Notes under the pieces: generated by a model
The model's database searches: none
Told to the model about the DNA's origin: nothing
What the model saw: the letters and a program-made list of their open reading frames with translations, nothing else
Source: Micromonospora lupini
GTDB lineage: Bacteria; Actinomycetota; Actinomycetes; Mycobacteriales; Micromonosporaceae
Reading direction: 5' to 3'
NCBI RefSeq assembly: GCF_026342015.1
Contig: NZ_JAPENL010000001.1
Coordinates: forward strand, 2,294,001 to 2,358,000
Length of the DNA stretch: 64,000 nucleotides
Made by a program: the position numbers and the translations under genes
Shown: piece by piece, positions 20,845 through 33,363 of the stretch
Numbering within the stretch: the stretch's first letter is position 1
Layout of the letters: the number at the start of each line of letters is the position of its first letter

Positions 20845-22686
20845 ATGGCTTCCCCCACCGACCTGCGTACCGAGGACGCGCTGCCGGTGCTGCGCCGGGT
20901 GTTCGGGTACGACGCCTTCCGTGGCTTCCAGCAGCAGGTCATCGACCATGTCGTCGCCGGTGGCGACGCGCTGGTGCTGATGCCCACGGGTGGCGGCAAG
21001 TCGCTGTGCTACCAGATCCCGGCGTTGGTCCGCGACGGTGTCGCGGTCGTGGTCTCCCCGCTTATCGCGCTCATGCAGGACCAGGTGGACGCCCTCACCG
21101 CGGTCGGTGTCCGCGCCGGATTCCTGAACTCCACCCAGACCCTGGACGCCCGACGGCGGGTGGAGGCCGCGTTCGTCGCCGGCGAGTTGGACCTGCTCTA
21201 CCTGGCACCGGAGGCGCTCGGCGTCCGATCCACCCTCGCTCTGCTGGACCGGGGGCGGATCTCCCTGTTCGCGATCGACGAGGCGCACTGCGTGTCCCAG
21301 TGGGGGCACGACTTCCGGCCCGACTACCTGGCGCTGTCGATGCTGCACGAGCGCTGGCCGCAGGTCCCCCGGATCGCGCTGACCGCCACCGCGACGAGCG
21401 CCACCCGCACCGAGATCGCCAGCCGGCTGGGGCTGGACGACGCCCGGCACTTCGTGGCCAGCTTCGACCGGCCCAACATCCAGTACCGGATCGTGCCCAA
21501 GCGCGAACCCCGCAAGCAACTGCTCGCCCTGCTGCGCGACGAGCACCCCGGCGACGCCGGCATCGTCTACTGCCTGTCCCGCGCCTCGGTGGACAAGACC
21601 GCCGAGTTCCTCGTCGCCAACGGCATTGCCGCCCTGCCGTACCACGCCGGCCTGGACGCGACCACCCGCGCCGCCAACCAGCAACGGTTCCTCCGCGAGG
21701 ACGGCCTCGTCATGGTGGCCACCATCGCCTTCGGGATGGGCATCGACAAGCCGGACGTACGCTTCGTCGCCCACCTCGACCTGCCGAAGTCCGTCGAGGG
21801 CTACTACCAGGAGACCGGCCGCGCCGGCCGCGACGGGCTGCCGTCCACCGCCTGGCTGGCGTACGGCCTGCAGGACGTGGTCCAGCAGCGCAAGATGATC
21901 GAGACGTCCGACGGCGACCTCGCGCACAGGCGCAACCTCGCCGCACACCTGGACGCGATGCTCGCGCTCTGCGAGACGGTCCGCTGCCGACGGGTGCAAC
22001 TGCTCGAATACTTCGGCGAGACGACCCCGACGGCCTGCGGCAACTGCGACACCTGCCTCAACCCACCGGAGTCGTGGGACGGCACCGTCGCCGCCCAGAA
22101 GCTGCTCTCCGCGATCTTCCGCCTCGACCGCGAGCGCAACCAGCGGTTCGGCGCCGGGCACTGCGTCGACATCCTGCTCGGCAAGCAGACCGACAAGGTC
22201 AGCCAGTACGGTCACGACTCGCTTACCGTCTTCGGCATCGGCACGGAGCTGAGCGAGGCCGAGTGGCGGGGCGTGGTCCGGCAACTCCTCGCCGAGGGGC
22301 TGCTCGCCGTGGAGGGCGACTACGGCACCCTCGCGCTGACCGCGGCGAGCGCCGACGTCCTGGGCCGCCGCCGTACCGTCACGATGCGCCGCGAGCCGGA
22401 GCGGCAGGCGTCGAGCCGGTCGTCGAAGCCGCGCGGGGCGGCCACGGTCGTCGCCGAGCTGACCCCGGCGGCCGCGTCGGTCTTCGAGCGGCTGCGGGCC
22501 TGGCGCGCGGCCACCGCCAAGGAGCAGGGCGTCCCGGCGTACGTCATCTTCCACGACGCCACCCTCCGACAGATCGCGGGCGACGCGCCCACCTCTCTCG
22601 CGGAGCTGTCGCGGGTCAGCGGGGTCGGCGAGAACAAGCTCGCCAAGTACGGCGAGCAGATCCTGGCCGTCCTCGCCACCGACTGA
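20845..22686 (+). CDS. recQ: ATP-dependent DNA helicase RecQ
   Basis: 3'-5' superfamily 2 helicase of recombination and fork repair. The 613-residue protein has the full RecQ layout: motif 0 FRGFQQQVI, Walker [37 protein letters not shown], helicase C-terminal domain ending ETGRAGRDG, the zinc-binding C-rich segment ([17 protein letters not shown]), the winged-helix region, and an HRDC domain in the last 80 residues (VFERLRAWR...[19 protein letters not shown]). A perfect terminator follows. It is not part of the conserved uvrC-rapZ synteny and probably arrived with the surrounding segment. Confidence 0.95.
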   Translation: MASPTDLRTEDALPVLRRVFGYDAFRGFQQQVIDHVVAGGDALVLMPTGGGKSLCYQIPALVRDGVAVVVSPLIALMQDQVDALTAVGVRAGFLNSTQTLDARRRVEAAFVAGELDLLYLAPEALGVRSTLALLDRGRISLFAIDEAHCVSQWGHDFRPDYLALSMLHERWPQVPRIALTATATSATRTEIASRLGLDDARHFVASFDRPNIQYRIVPKREPRKQLLALLRDEHPGDAGIVYCLSRASVDKTAEFLVANGIAALPYHAGLDATTRAANQQRFLREDGLVMVATIAFGMGIDKPDVRFVAHLDLPKSVEGYYQETGRAGRDGLPSTAWLAYGLQDVVQQRKMIETSDGDLAHRRNLAAHLDAMLALCETVRCRRVQLLEYFGETTPTACGNCDTCLNPPESWDGTVAAQKLLSAIFRLDRERNQRFGAGHCVDILLGKQTDKVSQYGHDSLTVFGIGTELSEAEWRGVVRQLLAEGLLAVEGDYGTLALTAASADVLGRRRTVTMRREPERQASSRSSKPRGAATVVAELTPAAASVFERLRAWRAATAKEQGVPAYVIFHDATLRQIAGDAPTSLAELSRVSGVGENKLAKYGEQILAVLATD

Positions 22687-22697
22687 GGTCATGCCGA

Positions 22698-22728
22698 AGG
22701 GCCGGACCCCTGGTGGGGGTCCGGCCCT
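22698..22728. terminator. Terminator after recQ
   Basis: AGGGCCGGACCCC and GGGGTCCGGCCCT form a perfect 13-bp stem with a TGGTG loop, followed on the plus strand by GTCGGTTTGTGTG. It lies between recQ and the convergent peptidase-like gene and should serve both. Confidence 0.85.
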
Positions 22729-22750
22729 GTCGGTTTGTGTGTTCGCGGGG

Positions 22751-23413
22751 TCAGTTGGTGGCGTAGCCGCGGGTGGCGATCCAGTCGGCGAGGTGCTCGA
22801 TGGTGACGTCGTAGGAGGCGGTGTTCGGGTCGGCCGAGTCAGCGATCCTCACGATCGTGCCGTTGTCGCGGTAGCCCACGACGCTGATGTAGTGCCCGCC
22901 CTCGAACGAGTGGGTGCCGCCGTCGGTGTCGGTGGTGGTGCCGGCGATGTTGGCGACCACGGCCCGGCCGTTGTCGACGGTCTTGACCACGTCGGCGCGC
23001 AGCGTGTCGGTCTGTGTGGCGTCGGCGTCGGGCTTGCTGATCTCCACGGAGTGGTAGGCGTCGGCCTTGCCGGTCTCCTTGTTCAGTACCGGGGTGATGT
23101 CGTTGATGCTGTTGGTGCCGGCCTCGGTGGTGCCCATCTCCTTGGCCATGTCGTCGACGCTGATGTCCTTGCCCTGCACGGACAGGGCGTTACGGGCCGC
23201 GGCGGGGCCGCAGTAGTAGAAGTTCGGCTGCGCCTGGTAGCGAACGCCGAGTTGACGCTCACCCGACGGCTTACGGTCGGTCTGGGTCTGGGTGGTGGGC
23301 TTGTCGGTGCTCGGCGCGGCGAACGCGGTCGTCACCGGGCCGGCGATGGCGCCACCGGTGAAGGCCAGACCAGCAGCGGTCAGAGCGGTCTTACGAATCA
23401 GATCGGTACGCAT
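22751..23413 (-). CDS. Secreted C39-like (papain-fold) cysteine peptidase
   Basis: 220-residue exported protein. Residues 1-33 are a Sec-type signal peptide (MRTDLIRKTALTAAGLAF..., ending AFAAPS). The mature part has the C39/YvpB signature: a glutamine-containing lead (LGVRYQAQPNFYYCGPAAARNAL) with catalytic Cys, then EGGHYISVVGYRDNG with the catalytic His, and an Asp in IADSADP. C39 domains cut after double-glycine in bacteriocin export, but stand-alone secreted forms have no known substrate. No ABC transporter or double-glycine peptide is adjacent. ATG 23413 has GAGGAG nine bases upstream. Its upstream side is an unusual tandem array. Confidence 0.82.
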   Translation of the reverse strand: MRTDLIRKTALTAAGLAFTGGAIAGPVTTAFAAPSTDKPTTQTQTDRKPSGERQLGVRYQAQPNFYYCGPAAARNALSVQGKDISVDDMAKEMGTTEAGTNSINDITPVLNKETGKADAYHSVEISKPDADATQTDTLRADVVKTVDNGRAVVANIAGTTTDTDGGTHSFEGGHYISVVGYRDNGTIVRIADSADPNTASYDVTIEHLADWIATRGYATN

Positions 23414-23529
23414 GATGGCGTGCTCCTCTGCATCGGGGGTGCACGGCACACCGCATGGGGGACGGGGGTGCCGCGGCGTGCTGGGGGGGAAGAATTCGGG
23501 GAACCCGGCGGCTCGGCCTGCTCGGGTGT

Positions 23530-24045
23530 CCGGGGGTGTAACGGTCCGGGGCGGCGGGTCATTCCGCCGGGCTCTCGACGGCCGCGGTGCTCGGGTGGTG
23601 CGGGGGTGTAACCATGGCGACCGGCGGGGTGTTCCCGGCGACGGCCGCATGGGCCAGCACGTGGTGCTGCTCGGCCCTGCGGGGGTGTAACCGTGGCGAC
23701 CGGTCGGGTGTTCCCGGCGGCCTCCCCGATGGGGGAACGCCGAAGTGGTGCTCTGGCGCGCCGGGGGTTGAACCGTGGCGACCGGCGGTGTGTTCCCGGC
23801 GGCGGCCGCACGGGCCAGCACGTGGTGCTGCTCGGCCCTGCGGGCTTGTAACCGTGGCGACCGGCGGGGTGTTCCCGGCGACGGCCGCACGGGCCAGCAC
23901 GTGGTGCTGCTCGGCCCTGCGGGGGTGTAACCGTGGCGACCGGCGGGGTGTTCCCGGCGGCCTTGGGGGAACGCCGAAGGTGTTCTGGCGCGCCGGGGGT
24001 GTAACCGTGGCGACCTGGCCGGTGTTTCCGGCGGGGGCGCCGGCG
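23530..24045. repeat. Composite tandem array, seven units of about 79 bp in two types
   Basis: A conserved core ([T]AACCGTGGCGACCGGC, then GGTGTTCCCGGCG) recurs with anchors at 23539, 23609, 23688, 23769, 23849, 23928 and 24002, giving periods 70, 79, 81, 80, 79 and 74. After the core, units differ: type A (23609, 23769, 23849) carries ACGGCCGCACGGGCCAGCAC... and type B (23688, 23928) carries GGGGGAACGCCGAAG.... The first and last units are degenerate. Type A contains an imperfect hairpin with an AGCAC/GTGCT inner stem. Period lengths are not multiples of three, so it is probably noncoding. It lies upstream of the minus-strand C39-like gene. Confidence 0.85.
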
Positions 24046-24197
24046 CGCACCGGGCCGGTCAGGCGCGGTGGCATGCCAGGTATAACGACCCCGGCCGGGC
24101 CACGATTCCGCCACGGGGGTGGCGCCGACCACCCGACACCCGATCCCAAACAAGACAGGTCGGCGGCGTCGAACCGGACGATCGGGACGTGGGCTGC

Positions 24198-24276
24198 TTG
24201 ATCGACTCCAGGTCGGCGATGTGGCGGTGTCCGGGCCCCCCGCATACCCCCACATCCGCGACATGGAGTCGATCAA
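24198..24276. repeat. Intergenic hairpin repeat, family A copy 1
   Basis: 27-base arms 24198-24224 and 24250-24276, three mismatches, loop 25 bases. Arms open with TTGATCGACTCCA and close on GATGTGG, with GGTGTCCGG in the loop. The outer sequence matches copies at 27299-27379 and 62842-62920. Confidence 0.8.
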
Positions 24277-24578
24277 CTGGCGCACCGGCCAGCTTCGCCG
24301 CACTTCGCCGACTTCCACGGCACCGCGCCCCGCCCTACCTCCGACATCGCCGCGCTCGCCCGGCCTCCGGGCGCCGCCCGCGCCCCCCCGCCGGGACTCC
24401 GGGGTCGCAGGGCCCGGGCACTGAAGGCCCCCGCCGAAGCGCAACGCAAACCGACGCCCCGCAGCGGATGTCAAACCGGACAACCAACCCGATCCGACCC
24501 ATCGCCCGGTGAACATCGGCCCGAGCACTGCCACCTCACGCCACCTCCGAACCCGCCCACAACGACGCACCCACCCAA

Positions 24579-24651
24579 GATCGCGCTCGATCCAGGAAAC
24601 AGGCCCCTCACCACGCGGACGAGGCCACTGGTACCTGGATCGAGCACGATC
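24579..24651. repeat. Intergenic hairpin repeat, family B copy 3 (CGATCCAGG sub-type)
   Basis: 31-base arms 24579-24609 and 24621-24651 with about six mismatches; the outer GCTCGATCCAGG pairs perfectly. It shares GATCCAGG with the hybrid copy at 1449. Confidence 0.7.
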
Positions 24652-24724
24652 ATGCGAGAGGGCCGGCCCACCACCGCCCCAGTGCCGACACGCACCGTAG
24701 GTGACGGTCGCGCTGCCGTGATCC

Positions 24725-24789
24725 GCGCACTATCGGGGAAACTGCTGCCTCCCCGCCGCCGTGAGGCAGCAACTTCCCCGAAGTTGCGC
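24725..24789. repeat. Intergenic hairpin repeat, family B copy 4
   Basis: 27-base arms 24725-24751 and 24763-24789; the inner CTGCCTC/GAGGCAG part is near perfect. The right flank AGATCTTGA matches that of the copy at 1288-1351. Apart from these elements I see no gene between 24046 and 25266. Confidence 0.75.
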
Positions 24790-24800
24790 AGATCTTGACC

Positions 24801-25134
24801 GGAGGGCGGGGCGGGGGCGCAGGGGGCGGCGGCGGGCGGCGGGCGGCGGGCGGGGGCGCAGGGGGCGGCGGGGCAGCGGGCGGCGGCGGGCGGCGGCGGG
24901 CGGCGGGCGGGGGCGGCGGAGCGGCGGGCGGCGGAGCGGCGGGCGGCGGAGCGGCGGGCGGCGGGGCAGCGGGGCAGCGGGGCAGCGGGCGGCGGGCGGG
25001 GGCGCAGGGGGGCGGCGGGCGGCGGGCGGGGGCGCAGGGGGCGGCGGGCGGCGGGCGGGGGCGCAGGGGGGCGGCGGGCGGCGGGCGGCGGAGCGGCGGG
25101 CGGCGGGCGGCGGGCGGCGGGCGGCGGGCGGCGA
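24801..25134. repeat. 330-bp G-rich low-complexity tract
   Basis: The plus strand is almost entirely GGCGGGC, GGGGCGCAGG and GGCGGAGC blocks with G-runs of three to six every few bases and almost no A or T. Open frames here (all Pro/Ala/Arg or Gly/Ala repeats) are composition artefacts. Dense guanine tracts would allow many G-quadruplexes on the plus strand. Confidence 0.85.
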
Positions 25135-25222
25135 GCCGACCCCCCATCGGAGGCACGCTGACGTCGGGGACCGCGCAGGAACCGCCTACCGGCAGCCGCA
25201 GCTCGGGGCCGCTCAGTGGCAG

Positions 25223-25298
25223 CGGCATTCACGTGCTTGGAGTCGCCTCGGTGCTGTCGGCGGCATTCAGGTGCTGGGGGTCGCCTGGGTGCTGTCGT
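25223..25298. repeat. 38-bp tandem duplication at the uvrC 3' end
   Basis: 25223-25260 and 25261-25298 are adjacent 38-base copies with five mismatches. The upper copy encodes the last residues and stop of UvrC (minus strand, ...QATPST); the lower copy lies beyond the stop and is a decayed version of the same end (...EATPST). Confidence 0.8.
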
Positions 25299-27255
25299 CG
25301 GTTGTGGCGCCCTTGTCGAGGGCCGCCAGGATCGCCTCGGCGGTGCGTCGACCTACACCGGGCACCTCGGTGATCTCTTCGACGGTCGCCGTGGAGAGTC
25401 GCTTCAGCGAGCCGAAGTGCCGTAGCAGCGCCTTGCGGCGTACCTCGCCCAGGCCGGGGACGTTGTCCAGCGCGGACTCGGTCATCCGCTTGGAGCGACG
25501 CTGGCGGTGGAACGTGATGGCGAAGCGGTGCGCCTCGTCGCGGACGCGTTGCAGCAGGTAGAGACCCTCCGAGGTGCGCGGCAGGATGACCGGGAACTCG
25601 TCGTCGGGGAGCCACACCTCCTCGAGCCGCTTGGCGAGGCCGCAGAGCGCGACGTCGTCGATGCCCAGGTCGGCGAGTGCCTGGGCGGCCGCCGCGACCT
25701 GCGGGGCGCCGCCGTCGACGACCACCAACTGTGGCGGGTACGCGAATTTTCGCGGCCGGCCGGTGGTCGGGTCGACCAGGATGCCGACCTGTGGATCCGT
25801 GGCGCCTCCGGGCGCGGTCGGGTCGTCGGCCGACTCCACGCCCACCTCGCCCGTCTCGGCCCGCGCGTCGAGGAAGCGGGCGAATCGGCGGCGCAGCACC
25901 TCGGACATGGCGGACAGGTCGTCGGTGGCGCCCCGGACGATGAACCGCCGGTACTCGCTCTTGCGGGGCAGCCCGTCCTCGAAGACCACCATGCTGGCGA
26001 CCACGTCGGTGCCCTGGATCTGGGAGATGTCGAAGCACTCGATGCGCAGGGGTGAGGTGCGCATGTCGAGCGCCTCACTGATCTCGTCCAGCGCCTTGCC
26101 GCGGGTGGTCAGGTCGCCGGACCGCTTGAGCTTGTGCCGGGCCAACGCGTCCTTGGCGTTGCGCTCCACCGTCTCCATCAGCGAGCGCTTGTCGCCGCGC
26201 TGCGGCACGCGCAGCGACACCCGACTGCCCCGGTGGTTGCTGAGCCACTCGGCAAGCGCGTCGGCGTCGGCGGGCAACTCGGGCACCAGCAGCTCGCGGG
26301 GCACGTCGGCTTCGCCGTGCTCGCCGCCGTACACCTGGGTGCAGAAGTGGTGCACCAGGTCGCCGGTGCTCAGGTCCTCGGTCTTCTCCACGACCCAGCC
26401 GCGCTGGCCGCGGACTCGGCCGTCGCGGACGTGGAAGACCTGCACGGCCGCCTCGAGCGGGTCGTCGGCGAACGCGACCACGTCGGCGTCGGTGCCGTCG
26501 CCGAGCACCACGGTCTGCTTCTCCATGGCCCGGCGCAGGGCGGCCACGTCGTCACGCAGGCGGGCGGCACGCTCGAACTCCAGCTGCTCGCTCGCCTCGG
26601 TCATCTCGCGCTCGATCTTGCGGACCATCGTGTCGGTGCGTCCGGCCATGAAGTCGCAGAAGCCGTCGACGATGGCACGGTGCTCGTCGGCGGAGACGGT
26701 GCCGACGCACGGCGCCGAGCACTTGCCGATGTAGCCCAGCAGACACGGACGCCCGACCTGGCCGGCGCGCTTGAACACGCCTGCCGAGCAGGTGCGCGCG
26801 GGGAAGACTCGCAGCAGCAGGTCGAGGGTCTCCCGGATGGCCCAGGCGTGCGAGTACGGACCGAAGTAGCGCACACCCTTGCGCTTCGCGCCGCGCATCA
26901 CCTGCAGCCGCGGATATTCCTCGTCGAGGGTGACGGCGAGATAGGGGTACGACTTGTCGTCGCGGTAGCGGACGTTGAACCGGGGGTCGTACTGCTTGAT
27001 CCAGGTGAACTCCTGCTGGAGCGCCTCGACCTCGGTGCCGACGGTGATCCAGTCCACCGACTCGGCGGTGGTGACCATCTGCCGGGTGCGCTCGTGCAGG
27101 TTCCAGACGTCGCCGAAGTAGGAGTTGAGCCGGCTGCGCAGGTTCTTCGCCTTGCCGACGTAGATCACCCGGCCGGTGCCGTCGCGGAAGCGGTAGACCC
27201 CCGGTGACTCCGGGATGGTGCCGGGTGCGGGACGGTAGGTCGAGGGGTCAGCCAC
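25267..27255 (-). CDS. uvrC: Excinuclease ABC subunit C
   Basis: Makes both incisions in nucleotide excision repair. The 662-residue protein has the N-terminal GIY-YIG nuclease ([25 protein letters not shown]), a Cys-rich segment ([31 protein letters not shown]), the UVR motif, the RNase H-like nuclease ([20 protein letters not shown]...VVVDGG), and C-terminal helix-hairpin-helix repeats ([31 protein letters not shown]). GTG 27255 ([12 protein letters not shown]) is the family start; the open frame upstream to 27378 runs into a repeat. The extreme C-terminus is part of a 38-bp duplication. Confidence 0.95.
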   Translation of the reverse strand: MADPSTYRPAPGTIPESPGVYRFRDGTGRVIYVGKAKNLRSRLNSYFGDVWNLHERTRQMVTTAESVDWITVGTEVEALQQEFTWIKQYDPRFNVRYRDDKSYPYLAVTLDEEYPRLQVMRGAKRKGVRYFGPYSHAWAIRETLDLLLRVFPARTCSAGVFKRAGQVGRPCLLGYIGKCSAPCVGTVSADEHRAIVDGFCDFMAGRTDTMVRKIEREMTEASEQLEFERAARLRDDVAALRRAMEKQTVVLGDGTDADVVAFADDPLEAAVQVFHVRDGRVRGQRGWVVEKTEDLSTGDLVHHFCTQVYGGEHGEADVPRELLVPELPADADALAEWLSNHRGSRVSLRVPQRGDKRSLMETVERNAKDALARHKLKRSGDLTTRGKALDEISEALDMRTSPLRIECFDISQIQGTDVVASMVVFEDGLPRKSEYRRFIVRGATDDLSAMSEVLRRRFARFLDARAETGEVGVESADDPTAPGGATDPQVGILVDPTTGRPRKFAYPPQLVVVDGGAPQVAAAAQALADLGIDDVALCGLAKRLEEVWLPDDEFPVILPRTSEGLYLLQRVRDEAHRFAITFHRQRRSKRMTESALDNVPGLGEVRRKALLRHFGSLKRLSTATVEEITEVPGVGRRTAEAILAALDKGATTDDSTQATPST

Positions 27256-27298
27256 GTCGACAAGCCTAGTCCGCACCCCCGACACCCCACCGCGAGCG

Positions 27299-27379
27299 CT
27301 TGATCCACTCGGCTTCCGGGAAGGCGGGGTGTCGGCGGGCCGCGGACACCCCGACTTCCCGGAACACGAGTCGATCAAG
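27299..27379. repeat. Intergenic hairpin repeat, family A copy 2
   Basis: 35-base arms 27299-27333 and 27345-27379, about four mismatches, 11-base loop. Outer motif CTTGATC.ACTCG, inner motif GGAAG.CGGGGTGTC. It sits between the Rieske stop at 27398 and the uvrC start, so it could terminate the Rieske transcript. Confidence 0.85.
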
Positions 27380-27397
27380 CCGCCGAGCCGCGCGGTG

Positions 27398-27880
27398 TCA
27401 GGCGAGGGAGATCTGGTCCCCGGTCACCTTGATCTCCTTCGGCGGCAGCGGCTTCTTGGCCGGCCCGGCCTTCACCGAGCCGTCCTCGATCGAGAACTTG
27501 CTGCCGTGGCAGGTGCAGTTGATGGTGCCGCCGTCGACGTTCGTGACCGGGCAGTTCTGGTGCGTACAGATGGGGCTGAAGCCCTTGAACTGGCCGGCCG
27601 CCGGCTGGGTGATGACCACGCCCTCGGCGGCGAGGACCTTGCCGCCGCCGACCGGGATGTCGGCGGTGGTGGCCAGCGACTGGGCGTTCTGCCGGTCGCC
27701 GCCGCCGGCGTCGCCGGTGCTGGGCACGGCGGGGCCACCACTCGTGGGACCGCCACTGCCACCGCCGTCGTCACTGCCGCAGGCAGCCAGGACGACAGCC
27801 GCGCCGACTGCCCCGACGCCGGTGAGCAGGGTACGACGTGTCTGCGTACCCGGACCGGTCAGCGCCTGATCGTCACTCAT
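27398..27880 (-). CDS. Rieske [2Fe-2S] lipoprotein, Tat-type leader
   Basis: 160-residue small exported Rieske protein. The leader has a twin-arginine motif (TQTRRTLL, residues 12-19), a hydrophobic core and a lipobox (LAAC, C34), followed by a Gly/Ser/Pro-rich linker to about residue 62. Cluster ligands fit C105-T-H107 and C122-T-C-H125, with C110 and C124 able to form the usual disulfide ([17 protein letters not shown]). This is not a bc1 Rieske subunit; it is a stand-alone electron-transfer protein of unknown partner. It lies between uvrA and uvrC in the same direction, a neighbour order I recall from other actinomycetes. Confidence 0.92.
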   Translation of the reverse strand: MSDDQALTGPGTQTRRTLLTGVGAVGAAVVLAACGSDDGGGSGGPTSGGPAVPSTGDAGGGDRQNAQSLATTADIPVGGGKVLAAEGVVITQPAAGQFKGFSPICTHQNCPVTNVDGGTINCTCHGSKFSIEDGSVKAGPAKKPLPPKEIKVTGDQISLA

Positions 27881-27990
27881 GCCTCGCCTCTCTCTCGCCC
27901 GCTGCGCCGGTCAACAGCCGACACACTTTTCCACACGGGCAACTGTGCCGGATGGTTCATCGCGGCAACCGTCCGACCCGGGAAATGGGT

Positions 27991-28021
27991 GCGGGGCGGA
28001 GCGCCGAGCGCCCCGCCCCGC
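27991..28021 (-). terminator. Terminator after uvrA
   Basis: GCGGGGCGGAGCGC pairs with GCGCCCCGCCCCGC over 14 positions with one mismatch and a CGA loop, 11 bases past the uvrA stop. Confidence 0.7.
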
Positions 28022-28032
28022 AGAGATGGAGG

Positions 28033-30978
<2,946 letters not shown>

Positions 30979-31169
30979 AGTGCGTGTACTCCCGGGAGAA
31001 GACGAAGCGAAGGATGTGTCCCGCTCTGGGTGCCTTTGAGCGGTCGTGCGGGCGCGGAAAACACGCCTCGGCAACTCTAGCCCCGAGGTGTGACAGTTTC
31101 CCCCGCCCGCACATTCCCCCAGCTCAGCCCGGTCGGCCGCGTCGTCGGCGAGCCCGCGTACGGCAGCCG

Positions 31170-32297
31170 TCAGAAACCTCCGGGCGACGGTGGCCGGGCC
31201 GCCCTGCGGCGTGCCGAGCGCCATCCGCCGCGCCGCTCGGCGGCCAGCCGCGCCTCGCGTCGCCGGCTCTCGTGGGTGACCTCCGACTGCAGACGCCGCC
31301 AGCTCTCCCACCGGCGGGTGGACAGCTCACCGGTCCGCAGCGCGTCGCGGACCGCGCAGGCAGGTTCGCCGTCGTGGCCGCAGTCGGCGTACCGACAGCC
31401 CTGGGCCAGCCCGGCGATGTCGGCGAACGCCAGGTCCAGGCCGGCCACGCCGTCGAGCAGGCCGACCGCCCGTACACCTGGTGTGTCGATCACGGCGCCG
31501 CCGCCCGGGATCGGCACCAGGGCCCGCCACGTGGTGGTGTGCCGGCCCTTGCCGTCGACCCGACGGATCGCCTGGGTCGGCATCATCAGCGCGCCGGCGA
31601 GCGCGTTGACAAGGCTCGACTTGCCCGCGCCGGACGGCCCGAGCAGCCCCAGCGTGCGACCCGGCGCGACCTCGGCGCGCAGCGGGTCCAGACCGGTGCC
31701 GCGCTCGGCGCTGACCGACAGCACCGGCACGCCGGGGGCGATCGCGGTGAGCTGGCGGGCCAGCGCGGCCGGGTCGGCCGCGAGGTCGGCCTTCGTCAGC
31801 ACCACGAGCGGCCGAGCCCCGGACTCGTGGACCAGGGAGAGCAGCCGCTCGATGCGGCCGACGTCCGGCTCCGGGTGCACCGGCTCCACCACGGCTGCGG
31901 CGTCGAGGTTGGCGGCCAGCACCTGGCCGCTGGCGTCCTTGCCTGCGGTACGGCGGACCAGCGCGGCCCGCCGGGGCAGCACGACCACCACGGTGATCCG
32001 GCGGTCCGGCCAGTGGTGCAGCAGCACCCAGTCGCCCGCGCAGGGCAGCGCGGAGGGGTCCTGGGCGGCGGCGGCCAGCACGGACGGGCCGAGGCTGGCC
32101 CGGACCGGGCCGTCGACGGTGAGCACCGTGCAGACCCCCCGGTCCACGCGGGCCACCCGGCCGGGGTGGTGTTCGCCGCGTCGGGCGGCGTAGGTAGCCC
32201 GGTCGGCGTCCCAGCCGAGGGCGGTCAGATCGATGGTCATGGCATCCTCATCGGTGTCGAGCTGGTGATGGCGGAACACGCGTGCCACGTCCGGCAT
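31170..32297 (-). CDS. rsgA: Ribosome small-subunit GTPase RsgA
   Basis: Circularly permuted GTPase that checks late 30S maturation. The 375-residue protein has an N-terminal OB-like region, then the G motifs in permuted order: VVLTKADL (G4), [17 protein letters not shown] (G1), IDTPGVR (G3), and the zinc-binding [19 protein letters not shown] 32297 has GGAGG eight bases upstream; an in-frame ATG at 32240 would remove 19 residues and start at the more conserved [12 protein letters not shown], so the start is uncertain. Divergent from the MBL gene. Confidence 0.92.
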   Translation of the reverse strand: MPDVARVFRHHQLDTDEDAMTIDLTALGWDADRATYAARRGEHHPGRVARVDRGVCTVLTVDGPVRASLGPSVLAAAAQDPSALPCAGDWVLLHHWPDRRITVVVVLPRRAALVRRTAGKDASGQVLAANLDAAAVVEPVHPEPDVGRIERLLSLVHESGARPLVVLTKADLAADPAALARQLTAIAPGVPVLSVSAERGTGLDPLRAEVAPGRTLGLLGPSGAGKSSLVNALAGALMMPTQAIRRVDGKGRHTTTWRALVPIPGGGAVIDTPGVRAVGLLDGVAGLDLAFADIAGLAQGCRYADCGHDGEPACAVRDALRTGELSTRRWESWRRLQSEVTHESRRREARLAAERRGGWRSARRRAARPPSPGGF

Positions 32298-32482
32298 GAA
32301 CACCACCTCCGTCCGACGTCCCGGTGCCGCTTGTCAGGCCGACGGTAGGGCGCGGGGCGACGCGCCGAAAGCGATTTCCGCGACGACGGCGCGGCGCCGG
32401 CCGGCTAGGGTCGGCTGGGCCACGTACGCCGTCGACCCCGACGGTCCCCTGCCTACTCCACCGGAACGGATACGGACACGAC

Positions 32483-33136
32483 ATGACCTACAGCGGAGAT
32501 GTCACCCACGGCGGCCCGCCAGCGGTACGGGAGTTGGACGGGCTCACCATCAGCAAGTTGTCGGTGGGCCCGATGGACAACAACGCCTACCTGCTGCGCT
32601 GCACCGGCACCGGCGACCAGGTGTTGATCGACGCCGCCAACGAGGCGCCCCGGCTGCTGGAGCTGGTCGGCGACGGCGGTCTGGCCGCTGTGGTGACCAC
32701 CCACCAGCACATGGACCACTGGGTGGCGCTGGAGGAGGTGGTCGCCAAGACCGGCGCGCGGGCGCTCGTGCACGCCGACGACGCGGCCGGGCTGCCGATC
32801 GAGGCGGAGCAGCTCGCCGATGGCGACACCGTCGCGGTCGGTGACTGCGCGCTGGAGGTCATCCACATCAAGGGCCACACGCCTGGCTCGATCGCGTTGC
32901 TCTACCGCGACCCCAACGGCACCGGCCACCTGTTCACCGGCGACAGCCTCTTCCCGGGTGGCGTCGGTAACACGGACAAGGATCCGCAGCGCTTCGCCGC
33001 GCTGATCGACGACGTCGAGCACAAGCTGTTCGACAAGCTGCCGGACGACACCTGGTTCTACCCGGGCCACGGCAAGGACAGCACCCTCGGAGCAGAACGC
33101 CCAGCCCTCCCCCAGTGGAAAGCCAGAGGCTGGTAA
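32483..33136 (+). CDS. MBL-fold metallo-hydrolase (glyoxalase II-like)
   Basis: 217-residue metallo-beta-lactamase-fold enzyme. The metal-binding HxHxDH is TTHQHMDHW; further ligands fit IKGHTPGS, FTGDSLF and YPGHGKDS. Size and motifs match small hydroxyacylglutathione-hydrolase-like proteins; a similar gene next to uvrA is known in mycobacteria (Rv1637c). The thiol-ester substrate is not readable, but a mycothiol-linked role is plausible in this phylum. ATG 32483 follows a weak ribosome site. Confidence 0.85.
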   Translation: MTYSGDVTHGGPPAVRELDGLTISKLSVGPMDNNAYLLRCTGTGDQVLIDAANEAPRLLELVGDGGLAAVVTTHQHMDHWVALEEVVAKTGARALVHADDAAGLPIEAEQLADGDTVAVGDCALEVIHIKGHTPGSIALLYRDPNGTGHLFTGDSLFPGGVGNTDKDPQRFAALIDDVEHKLFDKLPDDTWFYPGHGKDSTLGAERPALPQWKARGW

Positions 33137-33242
33137 CCCACCACCACGTGCAGGGTCACCAAACGCTGACCGCGAACCCCAAAAGATCCACAACCAGTCT
33201 GCGGCCGCAACCCGGTCGACGAACCGCCACCACGACGGGGGC

Positions 33243-33307
33243 GGGGGCCTGCCGTGCCGGGCGCAGGGATCAAGCCTGACCGCCGGAGCCGGGCACGGCA
33301 GGCCCCC
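33243..33307. terminator. Long-stem bidirectional terminator
   Basis: GGGGGCCTGCCGTGCC (33243-33258) pairs perfectly over 16 bp with 33292-33307, loop 33 bases. A third partial copy (CACGGCAGGCCCCGCCCC) follows at 33312. It lies between the convergent MBL gene and dedA. Confidence 0.65.
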
Positions 33308-33363
33308 CAACCACGGCAGGCCCCGCCCCAGCGCAACCGACAACAAGCGACCAGCAACCACGC

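Noticed and set aside
22751..23413. Bacteriocin-processing peptidase with a partner peptide
   Set aside because: No ABC transporter domain and no double-glycine leader peptide found within several kb.
23530..24045. Integron cassette array or CRISPR
   Set aside because: No integrase, no GTTRRRY core at unit ends, no unique spacers of constant length and no cas genes.
23398..24570. A 390-residue open frame across the 79-bp array
   Set aside because: Unit lengths are not multiples of three, so the same DNA is read in changing frames; no ribosome site.
24471..25232. Pro/Ala/Arg-rich open frame of 253 residues over the G-rich tract
   Set aside because: Open only because the low-complexity sequence has no stops; no start signal or family likeness.
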